From the NCBI GenBank assembly GCA_030295235.1, contig AP026140.1:496001-560000 (forward strand): a stretch of 64,000 nt of DNA, in the 5' to 3' direction. This document shows, piece after piece, positions 10,193 to 21,600 of the stretch. This DNA is from Fistulifera solaris. Its lineage: Eukaryota; Bacillariophyta; Bacillariophyceae; Naviculales; Stauroneidaceae. Within the stretch, counting starts at the first letter, position 1; every line of letters starts with the position of its first letter. The notes below the pieces were generated by a model. That model ran no database searches, was not told the origin of the DNA, and was given only the letters and a program-made list of their open reading frames with translations. The position numbers were made by a program, and so were the translations under genes.

Positions 10193-10962
10193 ATGAATTG
10201 CGTAACCGCGGCGGAGCTGAACAATTTAGGGGCTTTGCATTTGCAAGGCGGCCATCTACGGACGAGCCTTGATCTCTTTCGAGATGCTCTGAGCTTGACT
10301 TTGCTCGACCTTGAAGCAGAGCAACGCTCTTCTTGTTGCAATGATATAAGTGATGAATCAAGAACCGCTTCTCCGCAAACGAGTGATGAAGTAGCAGCTT
10401 GTAGCGCATCACCGAACCAAGCAGCATCCGCAAGTTCATGTACGGAAGAGGCAGATTGCCTGCAACCTTCGCCGTCCTCGACAGCATTCGTTCAGTCGCA
10501 AGCCATCAACGTCATTCCACTACCGAACGCTTACTCGCATGATCCGCTCGTGAATATGACGATCGTGAGTAGTATTGTGCTCTTTAATTTAGGAATTGTG
10601 TATCACCTCAAGGGTCTAGAAGGAACGAACGAAAGCTCGTCGTACCTCGTCAAGTCCTGCTCTCTTTACCAAAAGAGTCAAGTCCTTCTCGCGGACAGTG
10701 GCGTCCCGCTGAACTGCACCGGCAATCCAGTGATTGATATTCTATCCATGGCGATCAACAACAATTTGGCACAAGTCTTTTTGAATTGTCCATGTACGAT
10801 GATTCGCGACAGCACTTTGAGCAGCTAATTGCCTTTGCCGTGACCGTGGTACCAGCTCGATACGGTGACCTGGCCATTGGCAATCTGATAGATGAACAAA
10901 AATCCAAATTTCTTCTCAATGCTATGATCTTGCATGCGCCCAAACTGGCACCAGCGGCTTGA
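10193..10962 (+). CDS. TPR-like protein of a diatom family
   Basis: The N-terminus contains a tetratricopeptide-like helix pair (AAELNNLGALHLQGG, then SLDLFRDALSL). A Ser/Gln-rich linker leads to a second pair (SSIVLFNLGIVYHLKG) and MAINNNLAQVF. The expected continuation, ELSMYDDSRQHFEQLIAF up to FLLNAMILHAPKLAPAA and a stop at 10960, is in another frame. The break is in a run of five T at 10778-10782, and one extra T gives AQVFFELSMYDD. The alanine-rich C-terminal tail after a hydrophobic stretch resembles a TPR family I associate with diatoms. The function is unknown. I choose ATG 10193 (MNCVTAAELNN); an upstream ATG at 10124 is possible. Confidence 0.7.
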
Positions 10963-11209
10963 TCCATTAACGTTATATCTGCTTACATATTTTGTGCTAA
11001 CGGTGACAAACATCCGCTTTCTATTTCCTACTCTAAATACTAAACTTTTGATTAAAAACTTGCATCCTAGGCTATTAGACTCCTTTAATGTCGGAAGTTA
11101 CGAACAAGTAGTGATCACGGAGTAATAAGCAAAGTGCAAGTGCAGTTTACAAAGAATCCTATTAATATAGTTTGCTAAAACCAAAAGCAACAATCAAGCT
11201 GGATGACCT

Positions 11210-12862
11210 TTAGGCAGCCGCTGCGCTAGGGGCGCTGGACAGAGTCGAACTGACAGGCGCGGTGCTTCCTCCGGATGCACTCGAAGGAGATGTCGTGACC
11301 GTCGGTGCCGCCGTTCCAGCTGGAGCCGGAACCGTGCTACCCGATACAGGTGATGAAGTCACCGTCGGTGCCGCCGTTCCTGCGGGGGCCGGGACGGCGC
11401 TTACCGTCGCACTTGTAGGCACCGCCGTGACGGTTGGTGCAGTCGTTCCTGCTGGGGCTGGAACATCACTTCCTCCCGATGCACTTGAAGGCGAAGTTGT
11501 GACAGTGGGTGCCACAGTTCCTGCGGGGGCTGGAACGGTGCTTCCCATTGCACCTGAAGGAGACGTCGTGACAGTCGGCGCCACGGTTCCAGTTGGAGCT
11601 GGAACGGTACTGCCCGTAGCACCCGAGGGAGATGTCGTAACTGTCGGTGCGACCGTCCCTGTGGGAGCTGGAACGGTGCTGACCGTGGCACTCGAAGGAG
11701 ATGTCGTTACGGTTGGCGCAACCGTGACAGTCGGTGCCACCGTACCTGCTGGAGCCGGCACGTCGCTTACCGTCTCGCTTGAAGGCACCGCCGTGACGGT
11801 TGGTGCCTCTGTTCCGGTTGGGGCTGGTACAGTACTGCCTCCCACCACAGTTGGAGCAGGGCTGACGCTGGGTGAGGCGGTTACCGTCGGCGACGCAGAC
11901 ACTGTGGGTGCGCCCGTTGCATTAGTTCCAATGATGGTCGGTGCAAGTGTGCTCGAAATCGGCGAAGTCGTCACGGTGGGTGCGATTGTTCCTGCTCCAG
12001 TCGGAACCAACGATTCCGTAGGCGTGGTGATGGCCGGCTCTGTAGTGGGTGTAGCGGTACCACTTCTCGTCGGGCGAGCGCTTATACTGGGGGCAGGACT
12101 CACACTGGGCGAGGGACTTCCCGACGTGGTGTCACCGGCGGAAGGACCAATGGTAGGCGAATCCGTGGGGCTGCCTGGCAATACAGATGGCCCGGGAGAA
12201 CTCACGTCGGTTGTCGGGGAGGTCGGTGAAGCGGTTACGGAAGGCACAGTCGTGACAGGGGCAGCTGAGACTCGTCCCGACGTAGGCGCCCCAGTTTGGC
12301 CAACGAATGTGGGAGCGCTGGAAATTGTCGGTGCAAGCGAAGGAGTGGACGCTGGCGGCTCGCGAGGTGCGAAAACACTCAAAAATATAGACGAGTAGCT
12401 ACCTTCTGGCTTCGGCGTCCAATTGTCGGGGAACACCGAGAGAAAGTCTTTTACTGTGTCCGTGACCAATTTGGCGCTGACAGGCGAACGTGTGGGCGTA
12501 GTTTGCTGAGCTTGCGACTCGATCTCCGAATCAGGCTCGGGGTCGCGGTTGCCGCTGAAAATATTTGTAAAGATATTCAAATAAGTTCGAGTGCTCGTTT
12601 CTGGTACATCGGTATTCTTTTTAGTAGATACTGATGACTCTTCTTCACCAAAAACGGACCGAATATTGAGTACATTGAAGAGCCTACGCTCGTAAGACTC
12701 TGATTGCTGGGGTTGCGACGAGATAAGTGTCTTTCGACTTGATCGTACGCGGCCTTTCACGGCATCTTCCCGTTCGGGTCCTGTTTCTTGGCCGATGGCA
12801 ATTTGCGCCGCGACTCCAAACGTCGCGTGTAACGCGATGACCAGAATCGGCAGATTTCGCAT
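11210..12862 (-). CDS. Secreted Pro/Thr/Ser-rich repeat protein
   Basis: 550 residues. A signal peptide (MRNLPILVIALHATFGVAA) is followed by about 150 residues of mixed sequence. From about residue 170 to the end the protein is a mucin-like Ser/Thr/Pro/Ala/Val tract. The last 250 residues are imperfect repeats of about 22-25 residues built on VPAPxGTxAPTVTxSPS, ending with SAAAA. No Cys-rich or enzymatic domain is seen. Such Thr/Pro tracts are normally heavily O-glycosylated and occur in cell-wall or extracellular mucilage proteins; that role is inference. The codons show a matching DNA repeat. The start ATG at 12862 gives a clean signal peptide. Confidence 0.8.
   Translation of the reverse strand: MRNLPILVIALHATFGVAAQIAIGQETGPEREDAVKGRVRSSRKTLISSQPQQSESYERRLFNVLNIRSVFGEEESSVSTKKNTDVPETSTRTYLNIFTNIFSGNRDPEPDSEIESQAQQTTPTRSPVSAKLVTDTVKDFLSVFPDNWTPKPEGSYSSIFLSVFAPREPPASTPSLAPTISSAPTFVGQTGAPTSGRVSAAPVTTVPSVTASPTSPTTDVSSPGPSVLPGSPTDSPTIGPSAGDTTSGSPSPSVSPAPSISARPTRSGTATPTTEPAITTPTESLVPTGAGTIAPTVTTSPISSTLAPTIIGTNATGAPTVSASPTVTASPSVSPAPTVVGGSTVPAPTGTEAPTVTAVPSSETVSDVPAPAGTVAPTVTVAPTVTTSPSSATVSTVPAPTGTVAPTVTTSPSGATGSTVPAPTGTVAPTVTTSPSGAMGSTVPAPAGTVAPTVTTSPSSASGGSDVPAPAGTTAPTVTAVPTSATVSAVPAPAGTAAPTVTSSPVSGSTVPAPAGTAAPTVTTSPSSASGGSTAPVSSTLSSAPSAAAA
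11280..11860 (-). repeat. Degenerate tandem repeat, unit about 66-75 bp, inside the Pro/Thr/Ser-rich gene
   Basis: Successive copies of a GTGCCNCNGTTCC...GCTGGAAC block (read on the plus strand) recur about every 66-75 bp from 11300 to 11850. The repetition is in frame and keeps VPAPxGTxAPTVT in the protein. It also produces a long open frame on the opposite strand, which is an artefact. Confidence 0.75.
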
Positions 12863-13900
12863 GGAATATCGCTTTTGATTAGAATAGCAGATATGAGGTC
12901 TATGTTTATTGATTAAGAGTAATGAATCTGCCCATCACAAAGGGACGAATGAACAACCGCTTCGTTTGGTGAACGAGATAAAAGAAAAAACTTCAGAAGG
13001 CAAGGTTATCTTGAGTATTTAGGAGATTTTATGGTGTTTTCGAGATCTTTCAAGATGAACGGAAAGATTTTTACGTAAATACTACTAATTTTTGCTGATG
13101 GTGATACTCCGATGTACTAATTGCAATCAACCTTTAAAACTTTTTGATACACCAGTGTACGCGTCACGGCTGCTGACAAATTTCAAAAACAATAAGTCCA
13201 TAACTTGATACCTGATGGGCTGATGGGGAAATCAATCACGAACTTGGTTAGTCCCGAGCTTGTGCTGGTCGGTCGTCGGTCGCTGTTCTCTCGCTGGTCG
13301 TGGCCTCGGGAATCCGGAGATGATGAGTCATGAGTCTAGTGTCATTGTGGCACAATTCACCGGTACTGTACCTGGAACAGTAGTCTGACTCAGAGCTCAG
13401 AGCTCGGAGCTTCCGAAACTTACGGACGTTCCAGTTTTAGCACAGAAATAAAGTTCTACAATCTACTATAAAACAATAAAACACGTAGTAGGGATATTTA
13501 CTACTCTTAAAAAAAAAATAAAATAAAAATAAAACAGTGTTATTTCCTTGCTATAAAAGACACAAAGTCCAGTCACTTTTATTACTCAAATGTCTCCAGC
13601 CAATAAGTACAAATTACAAATTACTGGATCTGTAACCTATAAGGCCGTTTCTAACACGTAATAGTGACTGTGTGGACGGTGGACGCGGAATAATTTTAGG
13701 CCTCAGCAAAAGACAAAAGACCGTCATCGAACGACGATGGACGAATGGCTTCTGCCTTCTAAAGTTTAGAGTGTTTAGAAGATAGCCGTCGCAGCCTTCT
13801 GCATCCTGCATTCCGGCACGCGGTGGAAAAAATTACTCCGTGCTTCGCATGAAGCTGAGATTCGCCTGGTGAGCTTTCATTACTTTGCAACTAACCGACG
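12863..13900. other. Gene-free region of about 1 kb
   Basis: AT-rich, with an A-rich simple stretch at about 13508-13535 and TACTCCGT at 13834. I see no gene. It holds the promoters of the divergent secreted-protein and F-box/kelch genes. Confidence 0.5.
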
Positions 13901-15538
13901 ATGTCTGCATTGGTAGCTTTACCGGATGATGCGCTGCAGCAAATTGCGGCGTTTTTGCCACCCAAGGCTATTGCTCATTTTCTTTGCTGCAGCCGAAGCT
14001 TGCACAGCAAGTTCGATACTTCTGATCTTTTCTGGACTCGTCTTCTCCGTGAGCAATTTCCCCAAACAAACCTCGAAAAAATATGTTCTGTGACGAAAGA
14101 TCCGAAAGAGGCATTTTTGGTACAAGTGGGTGCACGTGATCTGAACGCGGTCAAATGGATTCGCCTGGAGCAAGGAGATACGTGGCCGTCTGATCGAGAA
14201 GGACACCTGTGTGCGAGAATGGGAAACTCCATTGTTATGACAGGTGGTTTTACAGACGATGATGATGTCTATGTCTTTGACTTATCGGCAGGTAATACGA
14301 GCAAGACCTTTGCTCGAATTAGACCTACCGTGGAGGCGCATCAAGTACAAGAATCAGCCGATCCTACTAGCAGCCCTCAACTAGCCGCTTCTCAATTAGC
14401 AATTCTCCGGCCTCTGTTTGTCTATGGGGCGTCTTTCACGGCTCTCGACTCAAATAGAGCAGTACGTTTCGGGGGTTTCTGTTCCGGTGGCTATTCCTCA
14501 GAGACCAGTCAGGTTGTGTTGCTCACGTTAAATGGTACAACCGCGTCGTGGCGAGTCGTTTCCTGTAAGCGGCAATCGGGTGGTGACCCGATGAGCCAAG
14601 ACTGGTCGCTTCGGTTGAGTCGAGCGTATCATACTGCGACTTTGCTATTTGATCGGTATTTGTTAATTCTTGGAGGTATGCAGAGAGGTGAATCCACTTG
14701 GGAACCGGCCATTCTCGACACACTGACATGGACCTGGCTAGATCAAGATATTTCTCCATCTGCAGCAACAGCTGTGCATCCATCGAATCGACATGGACAT
14801 TCGGTAGTTGTCGACCCGGTCCGTAATAGATTAGTGCTGTTCGGAGGTGGCAATGGGTCGGATTTGCTACGATCCGGTAGAGATAACACCGAAGTTTGGG
14901 AATGCCCACTGCCTTCGCTGCATGATGACCTCGGTATTTTTCTCAGCACAATGTGGAATTGCCTTCAAGAAGATCAGATAGCGACCATCCTTGGTCATGC
15001 AAATGGGGGAAATGGTGAGATGATGACTGGAGATGACGGTAAAGACTCCCGGCGTCTTACCGCTGTAGAAGCACTCTGTCTTGGTAGATGTCATTCCGCT
15101 TTTCGTGTGAGTCACGACAAGGTGATATTAACATTTGGATCAGGTCGACCATCTACCAATGGGATTCTGGGGTATGACTTGGCTGAGAATGTCTTTTGGA
15201 GGCCCAAGATATTGGGGAAACCTCCACTACCTCGGTTTACTTTCGCGTCGGTTTTTTTGGAAGAATACGGGTACGTCTTCATTCATGGTGGCTTCTCTAG
15301 TCAGTACGGATCTAGTATCGCGGATGGTTGCTTTCTTGACCTTGCTGGAAGTATTGATCGCGCTTGTTCACTAATGGGAGAAAACACTGATGCTCTACCA
15401 CATCCGACTCCAACGAATGCAACGGCGCTGCAGGAGCTAGAGTTTCTCTATTCTGATTCTCGGATCGGTGATCGGTCAAGATCACTGCTTCAATACCTTC
15501 AGGCGCTGGCTCAGGGGGGAATTTGTGGGCAGCGATAA
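13901..15538 (+). CDS. F-box protein with kelch-type repeats
   Basis: 545 residues, single exon. An F-box sits at residues about 5-50 (LPDDALQQIAAFLPPKAIAHFLCCSRSLH, then FWTRLLREQFP). It is followed by kelch-like blades with the usual hydrophobic-GG pattern and downstream W: GNSIVMTGGF, AVRFGGFCSGGY, RYLLILGGMQRGEST, NRLVLFGGGNGSD, and YVFIHGGFSSQYGSS. F-box/kelch proteins are substrate receptors of SCF ubiquitin ligases; the substrate here cannot be read from sequence. ATG 13901 directly precedes the F-box. The gene is intact and converges on the giant minus-strand gene, 135 bp away. Confidence 0.9.
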   Translation: MSALVALPDDALQQIAAFLPPKAIAHFLCCSRSLHSKFDTSDLFWTRLLREQFPQTNLEKICSVTKDPKEAFLVQVGARDLNAVKWIRLEQGDTWPSDREGHLCARMGNSIVMTGGFTDDDDVYVFDLSAGNTSKTFARIRPTVEAHQVQESADPTSSPQLAASQLAILRPLFVYGASFTALDSNRAVRFGGFCSGGYSSETSQVVLLTLNGTTASWRVVSCKRQSGGDPMSQDWSLRLSRAYHTATLLFDRYLLILGGMQRGESTWEPAILDTLTWTWLDQDISPSAATAVHPSNRHGHSVVVDPVRNRLVLFGGGNGSDLLRSGRDNTEVWECPLPSLHDDLGIFLSTMWNCLQEDQIATILGHANGGNGEMMTGDDGKDSRRLTAVEALCLGRCHSAFRVSHDKVILTFGSGRPSTNGILGYDLAENVFWRPKILGKPPLPRFTFASVFLEEYGYVFIHGGFSSQYGSSIADGCFLDLAGSIDRACSLMGENTDALPHPTPTNATALQELEFLYSDSRIGDRSRSLLQYLQALAQGGICGQR

Positions 15539-15673
15539 TGAGAGTGAAGGCAGTGGTGACGTACCCCCATGATAAGTGACAAGCTATTGATTAGTCTAGA
15601 CAAATTTTTTAAAAAAATTACTTTTAGATAATTGTTAATTTTGAATGATAGCCTCCTGTTGCTGTAGCCACAT

Positions 15674-18600
15674 TTACGAGTTCGTGTTACTGTAGTCTTT
15701 CAAAAAGAATCTGCGGCTCTTAAGATCGTAAGGCCGTCTTGCTGGTGGGTCTGAACCACTTACGAAACCAACGAGATTGAGGGAATTGAACTTCCAAATG
15801 CTACCTTGTCGTCCAGAGGAACCACTGTCATCCCAAAGCTTCTGCATCTGCGTGCTCTCCTTGCACCACTCGCGTGGAACGCATCGCATAACGTCAACTT
15901 TCGGCTGTTGATCGGTCTTCGATCCGATAAAGCCTAAAGCGACAAACTCTTCTCCTGGTGGAACTGGTTCCCAAGCATAGAAATGGTTGTTACCGTGTGT
16001 CAGACTCCAGGCCAGGCGGAACCTGGCAGGATGGGGCAGATACTTGTTCAAAACATGCGGTAACCAGCTACTACCCCCAACCCAGCCGCTCGAAGTATCC
16101 GTAATCTCGAGACAGAGGCGTTCATTGCCGTCACGAAGCGGATTATCATACCCGTATCCAGCGAAGTGTCCTAGGCAAATTGCGGCTTTGTTTTGCTTGA
16201 AGCCGCCAGCTTGAATGGAAGGATTCCAAATTGAAATCTTGTCTCTGCTCATGCTTCCCTGGCTATTCCAAATCAAGTTGAATTTCGTAATCTTCTTCAC
16301 TTTTACTTTGATAGAGGCCAAAACAGGTTCTGGGATCACAACTTTCAGCGTGCCTGAATCCTCGGAAGGCATCGGTGGAAGAGGAACCCCTGCGTTGAAT
16401 GACATAGATGGGGCCATATCACTCTCGTCTTCGAAGCCAACGGCGGCCTTGAACTCCTCCAGATTGATGAATCCATCGCTGTCTTTGTCAAGTTCTTTCA
16501 TAAATCCGGCGACAAGCGCCGGGTCAAGTTTAAGACCCAGCCAATCCATACCTTTTCTCAAGTCTTCTTGGTTCAACAGACCATCCCGGTCTCGATCAAT
16601 TGCTGCAAACGCATCCCGCGGATACATTCCCCTCGATTTCAGCAAAGCAGTTATTCGCCCTGCAGCAATCTTGTAGTTAAGTAGATGGTGCTCATCGGCT
16701 GTGATGAAGACCTTCGACAGCGATGTGGTTTCTGGGGCAATTTCCTTGCGCCTTCTATTACTTCGTACTTCGCAGAAAAAGTTGTACCGTCTTTCTAAAT
16801 CGTTGTTCTGCAATGACCTGAGCAGAAGCGTCAATTCTCTTGGCCGGTAGTTGACTTGGCTATCAATAAAGCGGTAACAAGCCTGTGCCGTAGAATCCTG
16901 GAAGCTCTGTGCTGCTTCGTAACCATGTGTGGAATCTAGCGTCGTGCGTTCAGTTCGAAGAGATACGGCGGTGTCTCTTCCTGGGATAAGGGGAAGCATA
17001 GACTGCTGGTGAATAGCAGCTCTCATACACTCAGCTTCAAAAAGAGATAGCGCAACATAGAAGCGGCCTGCTTGCACTCTGTAGAACATCCGCTGTGTTA
17101 GGTAATGCTTGAGCTCGTCAAAAGTGATCGTGCGAGATTGCAAATCAGGTAGGTTTCCAAAAATTTGTCTCCGTCGTCACCGTCGACATCAACGTCGACA
17201 GCTCGAAGCACCTCCCGCAGCTCAGCTACTGAGATTGTCGCAGACGTTTCTAATTTGTCACCAGCTGACCCTAAAAAGGCTGTTTTCAACATCTTCTCCT
17301 GTTCGCGAGTGAGCGGTTTACCGACTGACGCAATTTCTTGCAGTGCACTTTTGGATGGGTAAAAATCCATTGTAACAATGACATTCTTGAGCCTTCGATG
17401 AGTTTTCGTACTCCACTGTTTGTTGTAGTAGTTGCGTGAAATCAGCATGTAGTCAGGGAACTCAAGGGAGACGCCTTTAGAAAATATGTAGTTTTTGACG
17501 GAAAATTCGGAAGCGGGGTAGAAGTACTTTTGAAAAGGCTTGACTTCATTACCGTCTGTCTTGGAGTTCACGTCTGCATTGTGAGCTAGCGACTCGATTT
17601 GCCAAGGAGTAGGCATTTCGTCATCTCTGGAGTATTTCTTCTTTTCGCCGATTCATTTACCACTTCTTCTTCCTCTTCTTCCTCTTCCTCTTCTTCTTCC
17701 TCCTCCTCTTCTTCTTCCTGTTCACATAGAGCATACAACAATGAGTTACATCTAGAGAAATTGATTCTTGGCACGTAATAATACAAACCTGTTCTTTCAA
17801 GACTTCTTCTTCCGCGACTTGTTCTTTCTGAAGCTCGGCGTCCTGATCTTCCTCTGCTGCTTCTGCCACAGAGGGCTCACCAAATTTTTGCTTCGCAAGC
17901 CCTTCCGAATTGACAAGAACCATCAAAATCTTATCAATGACAGCTTTGTCATAGTCAGACTTGATGAACTCCTTTCTTCGTAGAACAGTGTTACGCAGTT
18001 TTTCCGACAGGGGGGTTGGTATAGGAATACTGTTAGGAACGAGGAAGTCAAGTCTTTCGGTGAGAACATCCAAACACTTCTGGATACTGTCGATTCCAAT
18101 CAGTTTGGTTGCTGTCGATGATCCAACTGTTCCAGCTTGGACTACCGCTAAGATCGCGTCGAAATCTTCAGAAGAAAAGTTCGTTGTTTGAAGATCAAGT
18201 TCGAGATCTCCGTCAATGTCGTTTCCGGATTTGTTTGGTCCCCTATTGGCCAGAGCGGCAAACTCTTTGACGCGATGTGCGAATGCAAGCTGTGTCAATT
18301 CGCGGTAGCTAGTTGTCAACAAGCTATAACAACGCTTTCTCGAGACGTTGTCGATACTCTGGTGGCATAACATGCGAAACTGCATGTTTTCGCTTTTCAT
18401 TCCATTAACAGTTAACCACGCGGCGACATTAACGAGAAGCTGTTTGTTGCTAGTCTGAGAGACTAGCGCGTTGCTAGTTGGCCCAGTCGGTAATGGAGAA
18501 GCAATACCAAAGGGGTCGGAGGTTGCATTTGGGTAAGAGTGGACTCCATGGTTTCCGTGGACAACATTACTGCTGAGACGACGATACTGGTCGTCCACTA

Positions 18601-21600
18601 ATCTCATTACCTCAGGAATAATGAAAAGTTCAATGGTCTGACCTTTGCCGATACCGCGCATACGGAAAGCACCTTGAGCATAATCGCGGAAAGTCATATC
18701 TTTTCCAAGAGTGAGAGCGGCTCGCGCATCGATCGCTTGGTGAATATCCATTCCCGTTGTGTGAATTTGGTCGTAAAATGAAAATCGGCGGTGGGGAGGG
18801 ATTCCAGATTGGTTTAGTCTGACCACATTCATGCCGTTTCTCATCAAAATCATTTTGCGATCTTTGTGGTCGAGGAAAACAACACCATCGAATTCTGTTG
18901 GAAGCCCATTATTAAGCAAAAACTTCGCGACGTCGAAATTGCTCATGCCAGTCACGAGTGCTCCGCAGTCAAGCAGAACATGGAATGGAGGCCGTGCGGT
19001 TGCGATGTCAGTTAACAACTTTGCGACAGACCAGTTAGCGTCGAGCAAGCGGCTGCTCACGATTGATTCAGATGTAAGATAATCAATTATCTGACCATCA
19101 ACACCCTCATCATACTCGCATTGACCAAGTTCTTCTGGAAGTAAATCACTCGGTGTCCCGCTAAAGCCAACACGTTTGCCAAACAACATGTCGCCGCCCA
19201 GGTCCTGTCCAGATGCACTTATCTTGTCGTGATGATGTTCCATCGTCAGCGGGAACACAAAGGTGTGCAAATAATACTGGAGAACGCTTGGGATATTTTG
19301 AAGAAGTTTGTAAGTGACACTCATGTGCTGGTCGTCTTTTACGTCAAGAAGATGCAAAGGCCAAATATCATCGGCGCCTCTAGCGCCAATCCGTCCAACT
19401 GGCGCCTTGAAAAAATCTGCCTCTGGATCATCTTTGTTGCCGCTTTCGCCTTCACCTTCCCTGGGGCCCCGCACTTTCCCACCAGCCTCCTCGACCCAGG
19501 CCTTGTACTTGAGGGCTGCCGGTCGCTTGTGAAAAGGACCAAATTCAGAATCAAGCTGTTCTCGAAGAACTCCGATTACGTTTTCGAAATCAGAAAAACG
19601 CAAGCCTTCGTAGCGGTATGCCAAAATCGTCAATCCAATGACAATATCAGGGTGGGAAAATTGGCTTGCTCTGCTGGGGATGTCCTTTCCAACAAAGGGA
19701 ACAGCAGCGAGACGTCGCGCTAAGGAAACACTGGATTCCGTTTCTAGGGTCAATTTTAGATCGAGCTTTGACAGCAGCCCATAACTTACGCGGTTGATCT
19801 TGCTTAGAACGTGAGGCAGAAAGTTCCTCAGCAAGTCGTGGCTTAAATTCAACATTTTCATGTAGTCATCGTCGAGAGCAACATGAACAGCAGATGCGGC
19901 TTGGCGATCCTTTAACGGTCCGTTAACCATGTATGATATCAGATGTCTATCCTCGACCGTCGGAAGACGCTTGTGTCTGAGATAGAGAAGCTGCCACCTC
20001 GCCATGAGAGGTTTCAGTTCTCTATGATAAAAGGCCTTGTTCAACAAAACGAGGTGCGGAGTGTGCTGAAGATGCTTTTCAACAATTCCTTTCCGAATAA
20101 CAGCGGCAATTTCTTGCAAAATAGTTATGGCCTCTCTGCTGTCCTTGAAATCGACTGACATCTTTCCAACTGACGCATAAAATACCCCATCAATAAGATG
20201 CCAGAACAGGTCCCAACGAATTCCGATGCCCAGCTTCCCGCGCGAGTAATCGATAGGATCTTTGTGACCGATTGGCCAATTTAGTTCCGATTTCAAGGGG
20301 TGCAAGATCAAGTCCACTTCGTCTAAAAGTAAACAGCCACTTTTGAAAAGCTTCAGAATCTCGGTGCAATAATAAACATCCTGGGGCTCAACGTCGAATT
20401 CCACAGTCTCGACTTGATCACGGAAACGTCTGGCAATCGCCGAAAGAGAAAACGCCCCGAAGATTCCATTGTTTCGGGCTGCCCTTCTAGCAGCGCCAAA
20501 CTTCTTCTCCTCCAAAATCTTCATCATTTCGACAAACTTCAGCATAAAGGATTTAATACTAGTAGGTGTAGCACAGATGACAGCTTTGCTGTCTCGTGCT
20601 TTGCATAGCTTGAGGTAAAGGTCCCTTGTAATTTTCGTCCCGCGGCTGAAGCTGAAAGTGAATATGGGCTTCCTCACAACCGCTGCAGAATTTTTCTCGC
20701 ATCACACCCCGTGAAAAGTCAAGGAGTGCATGCGGAACAACCTGGGTGACCAAAGATTTACCATCAGCCAGAATGAGAGCCAGAAGCGGAGTAACAACGG
20801 TGGTCTTTCCAGCTCCCATGATCATTTGGTTGCACATCGATCGGCCGCTTTTCATTGCACCGATGAGTTTGTTTACCAGCAGAACTTGACTTTTTCGTAG
20901 CATTAACGAGTAAGTGAATTCAAATACAAGGTATCTTGGATCAAACTCGATAAAATTGCCATCGGGTGTAGGAGTCATAAAATACCTCTCATTCGAAATA
21001 TCAGCGGCTACTTTAGAGGATTGCAACTTGATTTCCTGGCTCATTCGTGATTTGGCGTTAGCATCTTTAGTGCCATTTATGCTGGAGAGAAGTTTATACA
21101 GCTTCGACAAACTGAGGCAAAGCAGATGGTGAGACAAAAAACTTGATAGGTTGAAAATCGGACTGTAATTCATACCTTGAAAGTGCACGGTGCGTTTGGG
21201 ATATTCTGATTGAGGTTAGCATCGCGACAACTGTCAAACTGGTGACTGTTTTGTAAGCGACAGGCGACATGTGCGGATTAAGTGATCGGATGTCATATTC
21301 AGAGTTTGTCGATAAGATTGAAGCAACCAGCAGTTCAAACCAGGGCACTGGTTCACGTTCGCCAACTTGTCCCAGACGAAATCTCAAGAAGTTAATTTCA
21401 TTGTGCACGTTGTCTGGCGAGGGCGTGTCGCTTCTTTCATCACTGGCGGCGATGGCGAGAGCGCGCTTCATCAGATTCCATAACGATTTCCTATCAAAGT
21501 GCATCGCTTGATTCAAAGATTTGATAAGCTTATTCAGCTGTTCCAAGGCCTTAGCCAGCCCAGCTGGGTTAGTGTGAAATGCGTCCACTTCAGCGGGCGT

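Noticed and set aside
11262-12398. 378-residue plus-strand frame of Val/Gly/Ala/Thr repeats
   Set aside because: It is the antisense shadow of the repeat region of the secreted protein. The minus-strand reading has a signal peptide and sensible composition.
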